From an uncultured Deferribacteres bacterium (lineage in GTDB: Bacteria > Zhuqueibacterota > JdFR-76 > DREG01): DNA of 64,000 bases. The position numbers were made by a program, and so were the translations under genes. The stretch is from positions 1 to 64,000 of the forward strand of contig CAJVYQ010000012.1 in the NCBI GenBank assembly GCA_913009825.1, written 5' to 3'. Under the pieces are notes generated by a model that worked only from the letters and a program-made list of their open reading frames with translations, made no database searches and was not told the origin of the DNA. Below, one piece after another: positions 18,453 through 27,000 of this stretch (positions are counted from its first letter, which is position 1; each line of letters begins with the position of its first letter).

Positions 18453-19655
18453 ATGAAAGTCTACAGAAACATTTTGGGCATAATAATATTTGGTCTTTTT
18501 TTGGGCGGAATAGCTTTTGCCCAGTCTTATTCTCCGGGACAAATTTATTATGGTCGTAATCAATATATTGAATATCATGCCGGAGATTTACCACTGATTT
18601 TTTCTGCACCCCATGGTGGAAAATTAATCCCCGATGAAATTCCCGATCGCAACTATGGAACAACAGTGACAGATTCATATACCAAAGAAACCGTTTTAGC
18701 TATCCGTGACGCAATTTTTAGTTTTACCGGCCATTATCCTCATATAATCATCGCCAATCTTAAACGAACGAAATTAGACCCGAACCGTGAAATCGAAGAA
18801 GGAGCACAGGGGGATCAATTTGCCGAGCAAGCCTGGAATGAGTATCATGATTTTATTGAAATGGCGGAAGATTCCGTAACTGTGAATTTTGGCAAAGGAT
18901 TCTATGTGGATATCCATGGCCACGGGCACGCCATTCATCGATTGGAATTGGGATACCTGATTTCGGGATCGAGTCTGTTTAAATCCGATGAACAATTGAA
19001 CACAAGTACTTATATTAATTCAAGCAGTATTCACGCTTTGGCTCTGCAAACATCCGTTGATTTTTCCCAATTGCTGCGCGGTCAAAAAAGTCTGGGCACG
19101 TTATTTGAAAAAAAAGGAATTCCGGCCGTACCAAGTTTGAGTCAGCCGAATCCGGGGAATGGGAATCCATATTTTAGCGGCGGTTATGATACAAAAATTC
19201 ATGGTTCCCGTGATGGCAGTATGATCAGCGGTGTACAGATAGAGGCATATAAAATTGGCCTGAGAGATACTCAGGCCAATCGGGAGAGATACGCTCAAAT
19301 CATCACAGAAGTTTTTGATGAGTTTTTTAGTGAATATTTTGGTTGGGATGGGATCATCACCAGTGTTCAAAAAGATGAACCGATAATCCCTGCTGAATTG
19401 AGCCTGGAGCAGAATTATCCTAATCCTTTTAATTCGCTGACAACTATCACTTATCGAATCGCCGAAAAGAGTTTTGTAACTTTGATTGTTTTCAATCCAT
19501 TAGGGGAGGAAATCGCTCGATTGGTTGCGGAAGAGAAGCAACCAGGGGAACATGTTATTAGTTTTGATGCTTCCAATTGGTCCAACGGCGTGTATTTTTA
19601 CCGCTTGCAAAATAATAGAAGAACGATTATAAAAAAATTATTGTTACTTGAGTAA
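18453..19655 (+). CDS. N-formylglutamate-amidohydrolase-like protein with T9SS sorting domain
   Basis: 400 aa. The start at 18453 puts a signal peptide (MKVYRNILGIIIFG ... IAFAQ) at the N-terminus; the frame is open upstream from a TTG at 18426 but that would bury the signal. There is no evident Shine-Dalgarno. Residues ~25-290 match the N-formylglutamate amidohydrolase fold: FSAPHGGKLIPDEIPDR, the NREIEEGAQGD region, and a metal-binding DIHGHGH. The last ~80 residues are a type A T9SS sorting domain (LEQNYPNPFN, then GVYFYRL, and a final KKLLLLE). The protein is therefore predicted to be exported across the outer membrane. The substrate may be an N-acylated amino acid or peptide. Confidence 0.8.
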   Translation: MKVYRNILGIIIFGLFLGGIAFAQSYSPGQIYYGRNQYIEYHAGDLPLIFSAPHGGKLIPDEIPDRNYGTTVTDSYTKETVLAIRDAIFSFTGHYPHIIIANLKRTKLDPNREIEEGAQGDQFAEQAWNEYHDFIEMAEDSVTVNFGKGFYVDIHGHGHAIHRLELGYLISGSSLFKSDEQLNTSTYINSSSIHALALQTSVDFSQLLRGQKSLGTLFEKKGIPAVPSLSQPNPGNGNPYFSGGYDTKIHGSRDGSMISGVQIEAYKIGLRDTQANRERYAQIITEVFDEFFSEYFGWDGIITSVQKDEPIIPAELSLEQNYPNPFNSLTTITYRIAEKSFVTLIVFNPLGEEIARLVAEEKQPGEHVISFDASNWSNGVYFYRLQNNRRTIIKKLLLLE

Positions 19656-19775
19656 AGAAATTATTGCTAATAACGCTGAACAATAAAAATGGTGTGCTTT
19701 TTATTTTTATTCGGATGATTCGTGGAAAAAGCGGATTAACTAATTTCCGTTGAAATAATTGGTTTCTTTGTTTGC

Positions 19776-19907
19776 ATAGCAGGAGATGTTTCTATTCCAT
19801 TCCGATTAAAACCACCGGAACTCCGCTCAACATGACAATTTTCAACGTTGTCACCCTGAGCGCAATCCCGATGGTTTTTATCGGGATGAGTCGAAGAGTC
19901 TCATGCC
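19776..19907. repeat. Imperfect inverted repeat between T9SS gene and GGT gene
   Basis: Within the gap 19656-19976, the left arm around 19798-19836 (ATTCCGATTAAAACCACCGG ...) pairs with the right arm around 19850-19889 (... CCCGATGGTTTTTATCGGG). The match weakens outward over a total of about 130 bp. The right part carries CACCCTGAGCG and GTCGAAGAGTCTCATGC, phrases of a widespread interspersed repeat. No coding sequence is present in the gap. Confidence 0.6.
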
Positions 19908-19976
19908 TGTTTTTTCTCATCACAAGTTTGAATTTTTCCAAAACTAAAATATTAAAAAAATAAAGGATCAAATGAA

Positions 19977-21689
19977 ATGAAAAAAAATTATCTGAAGTTT
20001 GTAGCCGTATTAAGTCTGCTTGTTTTTTTATTTTTGCAATCGCTTTACGCCACCGGCGGGAAGCTTCCTGCGTATGCGAAGCACGGCATGGTAACTTCTT
20101 CATCCATCATTGCTTCGGAAGTCGGCAGGGATGTATTGAAAAGCGGCGGGAACGCCGTCGATGCAGCCGTGGCTACAGCGCTGACGTTAGCCGTCACCTG
20201 GCCTTCGGCCGGAAATATCGGCGGCGGGGGATTCATGATATATTACAGCCATGATGGAAAGGCAACTGCGTTCGATTTCCGTGAAAAAGCGCCCCTTGCC
20301 GCTTTCGAGAAAATGTATCTGACACCGGACGGGAAAATCAGAAACAATTCCAATCATGATGGGATTCTTGCCGTTGGTGTGCCCGGAACCGTGGCGGGGC
20401 TTTATCTCGCCCATCAAAAACTGGGCCGGAAACCATGGAAAGAATTGGTGGCGCCGGCAATCAAACTGGCTGGGAAAGGATTTCCATATACATGGGCTCT
20501 GCACCGGGCGGTAACTTCATACTATGCAAAAATATTTAAAAAATATCCATCCACCGCAAAAAAGATGCTTAAAAAAAGTGGACAGGTTTATGAGCCGGGG
20601 GAAATCTGGCGCCAACCCGATCTGGCGAAGACATTGAAACGTATTCAAAAATATGGGCGCGACGGTTTTTATAAGGGTGAAACCGCCAGAAAACTTGCGG
20701 ATTTCATGAAAAAAAACGGCGGTTTGATTACCGGGGAGGACCTGGCAAAATATCAGGCGGTTGAACGGAAGCCGATCCACGGTACCTACCGCGGCTACGA
20801 TGTCTATTCCATGTGTCCGCCAAGTTCCGGCGGTGTTGTTTTGGTGGAAATGTTGAATATCTTGGAAGGATATAATCTGAAGGAAATCGGCTGGAATTCT
20901 GCGCTCTATCTGCACCTGTTAACCGAAGCTATGCGCCGGGCTTATGCCGACCGGGCTTACTATTTGGGCGACCCGGATTTTAATCCGGATATGCCGCTGG
21001 ACAAACTTACTTCCAAATCTCATGCCGCCGCATTGCGTAAGAGCATCCAGTTGTTCAAAGCTTCGCAGAGCGATTCCGCATCGTTCAGCCAAATTTACGA
21101 AGGCGATCATACAACTCATTTTTCCATCATCGATGCCAACGGCAATGCGGTATCGATGACATTCACACTGGAGCGAAGTTTCGGTTCGAAAATTGTGGCT
21201 GACGGACTTGGATTTTTACTCAATAATGAAATGGGCGATTTCAATCCCATCCCCGGTGTAACCGATTCCCGCGGTCATATCGGCACGCCGCCCAACCGAA
21301 TTGCGCCGGAAAAACGGATGCTGTCCAGCATGACGCCCACTATTGTCGCCAAAGCCAACAAACCGGTATTGCTGATCGGCAGCCCCGGCGGCCGTACGAT
21401 CATCAATACGGTGCTGCAGGTGATTCTGAACGTGATCGATCACGAAATGAATATCGCCCAGGCTGTGGAAGCCGGTCGCATTCATCACCAGTGGCTGCCG
21501 GACGTGACCTCTTTTGAAAGGTGGGCTGTCTCCAAAGATACGCGCCAGTTATATGAAAATATGGGACATAAAGTTCGTATCCGCAATTATCAGGGCAGCG
21601 CCATGGGAATCTACATCGATTGGAAAACCGGTCTCATCACCGGCGCCGCCGATTCCCGCAGTCCTGACGGCGGCGTGGCAGGATTTTAA
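19977..21689 (+). CDS. ggt: Gamma-glutamyltransferase, exported
   Basis: 570 aa, the usual length of the family. The ATG follows AAAGGAT by eight bases and begins a signal peptide (MKKNYLKFVAVLSLLVFLFLQ ... LYATGG). Gamma-glutamyltranspeptidase signatures are clear: GGNAVDAAVATALTLAV, GGGGFMIYY, FREKAP, and the autoprocessing site HTTHFSIID, where Thr379 should be the catalytic nucleophile freed by self-cleavage. PSSGGVVLVEML and a C-terminal GSPGGRTIINTVLQ complete the fold. It would cleave glutathione and other gamma-glutamyl compounds in the periplasm. It extends the amino-acid salvage theme of the cluster. The next gene fragment is a peptidase relic. Confidence 0.92.
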   Translation: MKKNYLKFVAVLSLLVFLFLQSLYATGGKLPAYAKHGMVTSSSIIASEVGRDVLKSGGNAVDAAVATALTLAVTWPSAGNIGGGGFMIYYSHDGKATAFDFREKAPLAAFEKMYLTPDGKIRNNSNHDGILAVGVPGTVAGLYLAHQKLGRKPWKELVAPAIKLAGKGFPYTWALHRAVTSYYAKIFKKYPSTAKKMLKKSGQVYEPGEIWRQPDLAKTLKRIQKYGRDGFYKGETARKLADFMKKNGGLITGEDLAKYQAVERKPIHGTYRGYDVYSMCPPSSGGVVLVEMLNILEGYNLKEIGWNSALYLHLLTEAMRRAYADRAYYLGDPDFNPDMPLDKLTSKSHAAALRKSIQLFKASQSDSASFSQIYEGDHTTHFSIIDANGNAVSMTFTLERSFGSKIVADGLGFLLNNEMGDFNPIPGVTDSRGHIGTPPNRIAPEKRMLSSMTPTIVAKANKPVLLIGSPGGRTIINTVLQVILNVIDHEMNIAQAVEAGRIHHQWLPDVTSFERWAVSKDTRQLYENMGHKVRIRNYQGSAMGIYIDWKTGLITGAADSRSPDGGVAGF

Positions 21690-21782
21690 TTTCTGCCGGC
21701 GCTACTGAGTTCTTCGTGGTTTGAATAGTCAGGCTGGTAAAAAAAATACTGCTGTATTCTTGCTTGTTTTGTTTGCCAGAGA

Positions 21783-22040
21783 TTGGCTTATGATTCTTCC
21801 CCTGTAGCCGATGTTGCATTTTGGCCATCACCGGTTTTATTCATACACGGAAATGATGACCGAAATGTAGATTTTATTCAAACCGCGGATTTAGTACAGA
21901 GGCTTCGCCATCTGGGACGAGCCCATGTGGAATTTTTAATCTTTCCGGATGAAGTACATGGCTTTCTAAGACATGAAAATTGGTTGCGCGCATACCATGC
22001 GGCGGCAGACTTTTTTGACCGATTCTTAAAAGTAGAATGA
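21783..22040 (+). pseudogene. C-terminal stump of an S9 prolyl oligopeptidase
   Basis: 85 residues from a TTG match the end of S9-family peptidases: LAYDSSPVADV, then PVLFIHGNDDRNVDF, FPDEVHGFL with the catalytic His, and a helical end. The nucleophile Ser domain and the propeller are missing. The frame upstream is open back to a TAA at 21738 but shows no further similarity. There is no ribosome site. It is best read as the remnant of a deleted peptidase gene next to ggt. An interspersed repeat begins 20 bp after its stop and could have taken part in the deletion. Confidence 0.7.
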
Positions 22041-22059
22041 GGGTGACTCTTTAGTCAAG

Positions 22060-22145
22060 CTTGCCGAAAGGGCTCAGGCTGGCCTAAATAGCTATGCTGA
22101 GCACTTGCCCGCCTCTGCGGGCCTGCCTGCTGCGGGCGGGGAATC
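22060..22145. repeat. Interspersed repeat, inverted copy of 3281-3352
   Basis: CTTGCCGAAAGGGCTCAGG through GCTGCGGGCGGGGAATC matches the reverse complement of 3281-3352 over nearly the whole length, including the shared CTCAGC(A)nGGCTATTTA core. This copy has an extra GCCCGCAGAGGCGGGC-like palindrome. The two copies bracket the hydrolase cluster in opposite orientation. Confidence 0.7.
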
Positions 22146-22267
22146 GAAGCGTGATTAAAGTTGAAATTTTAAGCATACCTGAAAAGTTACAATATTTTAA
22201 TAATTCGATGTATAAATCTATCTCAGAAGTTTTATTTGACGATAAGTTTTTATGGAGGATTTAAAAA

Positions 22268-22633
22268 ATGAATCGAAAAGAATTAGGATATTTCCGAAGC
22301 CTCATTCTGCAAAAACGAGAAGAAGCATTACAAAATGTAGAATTGATGGAATCAAACAGCAACGGCAGTAACAAAGCAGATGCCAGAGAGGATTCCCGTT
22401 ACACCTCACATTTGGCGGAACAGGGCAGCGTTACCATGGAAAAAGAACTGAATTCATATTTTGGTACGCGCACCAGAAAATATATCGCCCAGTTGGATGC
22501 CGCTTTGCACCGTATTGAAGACGGCTCCTACGGTATTTGTATCGATTGCGGAAAGCCAATCTCCCGTGAAAGGCTGGCAGAGGTTCCTCATACCCGCCAT
22601 TGTGTCCCGTGTAAAACGAAAAAATCAGGGTGA
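22268..22633 (+). CDS. DksA/TraR-family zinc-finger protein
   Basis: 121 aa. The start has GGAGG nine bases upstream. The N-terminal half is helical and charged (MNRKELGYFRSLILQKREEAL), like the coiled coil of DksA/TraR proteins. The C-terminal half has a complete C4 zinc finger, CIDCGKP ... HCVPCK. Family members bind RNA polymerase through the secondary channel and modulate initiation, often with ppGpp. Small versions of this length are common in FCB bacteria, where they are often called TraR/DksA C4-type. There are no clear operon partners. Confidence 0.85.
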   Translation: MNRKELGYFRSLILQKREEALQNVELMESNSNGSNKADAREDSRYTSHLAEQGSVTMEKELNSYFGTRTRKYIAQLDAALHRIEDGSYGICIDCGKPISRERLAEVPHTRHCVPCKTKKSG

Positions 22634-22913
22634 TCCTTTGCGATACTCTGTTTTCATATAAACGAGTGGCAATGCAGACACTGAAAAAACAGCCCAAATT
22701 AAAATTACCCGAAAAATGCAACAAACGTTTTGATGTTATTTAAACCTTTATTAATATATTGTTTAACAACTTAAACTCAGCATTTTTCGGGACAAGTGTA
22801 CTTTCATCTAAATTCAATAAAATTAAATACGAAACATATAAATTTGCTATTCGTTGCAGTTTTTGGGAATTAGATATTTTAATTGAGAAACGATCAAACT
22901 GAACTAAAACCTT
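22634..22913. other. Intergenic region, no gene seen
   Basis: AT-rich sequence between the zinc-finger gene and the inverted-repeat element. No family motif or ribosome-site-supported frame was found. The remaining gap up to the HIRAN gene at 23451 is mostly the two repeats listed next. Confidence 0.35.
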
Positions 22914-23144
22914 TTTAACCTGTATTATTCACAAACCGTTGCCACCCCGCCTGCACGGGCAGGAAAGACACTAAGGCACGAAGAATATTATATTTAAAGT
23001 AAAAACCTAATATTAACTCAGTTTATTTTGTGTATTTTTCTATTTACGCATAATTTTATATAACACTTTATTTTTTCAACCTTTGTGTCTTTCCTGCCCG
23101 TGCAGGCGGGGTGCCTTCGTGGCGAATGAATTTTTCAGGTTAAG
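22914..23144. repeat. Second MITE-like inverted-repeat element carrying a nested palindrome
   Basis: TTTAACCTG (22914) and CAGGTTAAG (23136-23144) form the ends, as at 16201-16395. Both arms contain the palindrome-bearing block CCCCGCCTGCACGGGCAGG plus AAAGACAC (left near 22945-22972) and its reverse complement (right near 23080-23111). That block is absent from the 16.2 kb copy. The middle is AT-rich and non-coding. Confidence 0.75.
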
Positions 23145-23250
23145 ATACTTCTTATTGATTCCTGCCATGAGTAAAATAGCTTGATTCTTCCGATAAAATA
23201 ATTAACTTAAAACTACAGTATTTTGGCATATTTTGAAACGGCGACATCAT

Positions 23251-23306
23251 TCCCCGCCTGCGTCGGGCCTGCCTGCTGCAGGCGAGCCTGCTGTTGCAGG
23301 CAGGTG
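23251..23306. repeat. GC-rich palindromic repeat cluster
   Basis: A run of overlapping GCCTGC/GCAGGC units (CCCCGCCTGCGTCGGGCC, GCCTGCTGCAGGC, CCTGCTGTTGCAGGCAGG) in otherwise AT-rich intergenic DNA upstream of the HIRAN gene. It uses the same building block as the repeats at 3281, 22100 and 22945. Confidence 0.6.
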
Positions 23307-23450
23307 AGTGTTTTGAAGAATCTCTGTTGTGGGATCAGATTCTTTGCTGTGTTCAGAATAACATTTTTGTCAGACTAAAGTGTTACCAAAAATATTACCT
23401 GCCCAAATTGAACAAGAAAAATCAGAAGATGAAACGGGGCGTTCATTCTT

Positions 23451-23873
23451 ATGCGTAAAAAGAATTCCCAAAATCCTTCCAGAAGAACATTTTTACATAT
23501 CCTGTTAGGGCTTCCATTTGGTATGTCCGCGGTAAAAAAAGTATATGGCCATAAAAGAGAAAAAAGGAAGCTGCTGCTTAATGTTTTCTCCGTCGCCGGT
23601 TATCAGTTTTATGACGACGACACAGTAGAACACAGATTAAAAGCCGGCGAGCTCCTCACACTCAAAGCAGACCCTGATAATCCCTACGATGAATTTGCAG
23701 TTGAAATATTGACGGCAAATGGCATAAAACTGGGTTATGTACCAAAAAGCGATAATAAAGCGATTAGCAGGTTATTGCGGCAGGGAGCGAATGTGGAAGC
23801 CCGGATAGAGAAAGTGGATTTAGAGGCAGTGAGTTGGCAGAGGATGAAGGTAGGATTAAGTTTAATATTATAA
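23451..23873 (+). CDS. HIRAN-domain protein with a Tat-type signal
   Basis: 140 aa. Residues ~10-30 read SRRTFLHILLGLPFG, a twin-arginine motif followed by a hydrophobic stretch. Residues ~40-140 are a HIRAN domain: LNVFSVAGYQFYDDD, LKADPDNPYDEFAVEIL, KLGYVPKSDNKAISRLL. HIRAN domains bind DNA ends in helicases such as HLTF, yet stand-alone bacterial versions exist. A Tat signal would place it outside the cytoplasm, which does not fit a DNA-binding job. Either the N-terminus is not a working signal or the domain has another ligand. It lies 128 bp upstream of the BREX operon on the same strand, but without a visible link. Confidence 0.7.
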   Translation: MRKKNSQNPSRRTFLHILLGLPFGMSAVKKVYGHKREKRKLLLNVFSVAGYQFYDDDTVEHRLKAGELLTLKADPDNPYDEFAVEILTANGIKLGYVPKSDNKAISRLLRQGANVEARIEKVDLEAVSWQRMKVGLSLIL

Positions 23874-24001
23874 GATTTTGAACAAAAATGAAAAATTTTA
23901 GGTTACTTTGAAATTAGATGTAACAATACAAGATTTCCATAAAAAAAAATAAACTAAAAAATATAGCATCCAAAATAGAATTTAACTTCTTAGGAGAAAC
24001 A

Positions 24002-27000
24002 ATGAATACATCCCTATCTTCCTTACTTATTCAAGCTGATGCACTACGCTTTAAATTGCTTGCGATTCTTGGCAGAAACGAATCTAAGAAGAAGCATATT
24101 ATTTCCCAATTAAAAAAGGATGGCTGGACACTTGTAGACGTTGAGGCTGAGTTGCTTTCTATTCGCAAAGAATTGGAGCAAGAAGGTAATGAAGCGGATA
24201 TCGAACTTGGGCTCAAGATAAAAGAATGGTTTAATTCAAAACCCAATAACATCATTCTGACAAATGCCAGCATCCTTTACCATGACATGTTTCTTAAAAC
24301 CTCCCCTATAGGGGCTTTTAAATACAATTCAAGAAATAAAAATTGCGTACTTTTTCTGGAAGATGAAAAAAAATTAGGTTCAAGGATCTATTATAGTACT
24401 GTGGGAAAAAGTGATTATTACGATCGGGAAATTAACGATATTCGACTTGTGAATATTGAGGATGTGGATATCGATGAAAGCAATGCTTATTCATTGGCTA
24501 GTGAATCAGCTAGTAATATTGCTGAAAAAAGTGCTAATTTTGTTGACGGTATTGGATCGCTCTTTCAATTCAATCAAATCAAAGATGTTGTTGATATTGA
24601 TTCCGATCTGATCGAAGAGAACAAAATCAGAGAATTGGTTCGTAGTTATATTATTTCCGAATCTTTAGAAAAACAGATTATTGAATTCTTTGAAAATGTG
24701 CAAAAGCCAACGCACAATGGAAGAACCGTTATAGGCAACTACGGCAGCGGTAAATCTCATTTGGTGGGATTTTTGGTTAGTTTAGTCGAAAATCCGGATT
24801 TAACTGGTTCTATTACAAATGAAAATATTAAACAAAAAGTAAAAGAGCTTAATCATCAATTTTTCACCGTCCAATTTGAATTAGGCGCCTCTCAGGTTCC
24901 TTTAAAACGTTGGTTTTATGGGAAGGTGCGCAAACAGTTAAAACAAAAATACAACATAGAGATTCCTGTCTTTCATGAAAAAAAAGATTTTGATGATAAA
25001 GAAAATATCATCCGTATTATGGAAATTGTCAAACAGAATAATCCAACGGCAGGGCTTCTTGTTGCCATTGATGAAATTTCAGATTTTTTAGCTACCCGCC
25101 AAAAAGAAGAAATGAAGGCCGATTTGCAGTTCCTGCGTGTTATCGGTCAGGTGTGCCAGGATCAGGATTTTATGTTTGTCGGTTCCATGCAGGAGGATGT
25201 GTTTACCAGTCCAAAATTCAAAGATGTCGCTTCGGAAATTGGTCGTGTAGGAGAACGCTTTCAAAATATCATTATCCATAAAGAAGATGTTAAGCAAGTC
25301 ATTTCAAAAAGAATCGTTCCAAAATCTAATGGACAAAGACATACGCTGGAAGAAAAGTTTAAACCTTTTGCTGAAAAAATTGATCAGGTGAGCCGTAATA
25401 TTGACGACTATATCGATTTGTTTCCATTAACACCGTTCATCATCGAGCTATTTAGTGATCTGCCTTATTTTGAGAAGCGCGGTGTTATTCAATTTGCCAT
25501 GTCGGAAATTAAATATATTCTGAAGAAACCTTTTCCCTATTTTATCACGTTCGACAAAATTTATGATTTGCTGGAAAACAATCCCAATAAGCGCAATCTC
25601 GAAGAAATTTATGAGCTTGCCAAAGCGATGGATATCCTGAAACAAAAAATCAGTTTGCTGGAATCCAAATATCAAAACGATGCCCTGAAGGTGGTGAAAG
25701 GATTAGCGGTCTACTCTTTATGGAATAAACAGGAACGAGGCGCCGCCGCTAAGGAATTAGCCAACAATTTAATGCTTCTGCCACAAAACAAACATTTCAG
25801 CGCAGCGGATAACATCGGATTAATTGTTAAAAAAATCCGCGAAGTAACAGAAGGCGAATATATCAAAATCAACAAAGATAAAAGCAGCGGCATTGAATAT
25901 TTTCGTTTTGACACCAAAGCTGGGATGGACCCTGAACAAAAAATAGAACAAAAGGCAGCCTCTGTTTCCAATGACGAGCTGGAGCATGAGCTGTTTGTAC
26001 AACTAAAAGATATATTGGAACTGGAGCCATATAACGGTTACCCGGATGTATTTGAAGACGAAAGCGTTTGGCAATCCGTTAAATCTTTTCGTATAGGCTT
26101 TGTCATGTTCGTCAAAAAGGGTTTTAATATACCGGAGCTGCCGCCACGGGGTTATGCCATCATTTTTGTTTCGCCTTTTGTAGAGGGTTTTAAACAAGCC
26201 ATTTCTAAGAATCAGTTTGTGATTAAGCTGCATTTGGAAGGTGTCGAGAATATTGAGTTGCTTAAAGAAATCGTGGCCATTAATAATTTGATTAATAATA
26301 ATTTTCAAAAATCTGTAATGGCAAAAAAACTACAGGGACGAATTGAGGGTTATTCAATTGGACAAACAAATAATACAGGATTCAAATACAGGCTTTCCAA
26401 GCTCTTGATGTACCATTCAGAAACCAGTTTAAATGGTAAAAACTATTCCATAAAAAAAGTCATTGGACGTGACCATGCCAGTGTACTGGAAATTGTTGAA
26501 GAATTGAAAACAGCGTTGTTTGATAATTTATTTAACCAAAATTATCCGCTGCATCCCAACTATCCCATTCAGCTTTCCAGCCGCAATATTGAGAATTCAT
26601 TAAGTTCCATTGCCAATGAATTAACGCGTGGTAATTTTACCGGTCTGGGCCGAAACAGCAAATTCTTTTTACAAAGCCTGGATTTACTGGATGCGCAGGA
26701 ATATCCTGATTTATCCCATTCCAAGATAGCACAAAATATTCTGGATATTCTCAAAAAGAAACCGAAACAGGTAACGGATATTGATAAGGAAATCGTAAAA
26801 CCTTTGCAAGCGCCAGATTATGGATTGGAAACGGAAGTGGTTTATCTATTTCTGATTGCGATGACTGTGCTGGGGAAAATCTATTTGCAGGCCAAAGGCG
26901 GCGACCGCATTGACATTAACAATATCAGGGAAAAAGTAAAATCTTTGGCGGCCTTTGAAACCATCGCTTATGCCCGCTTGCAGGAAAACTATTCTTATGA

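Noticed and set aside
19792-20103. Minus-strand 103-aa frame before ggt
   Set aside because: It covers an inverted repeat and the antisense of the ggt signal peptide.
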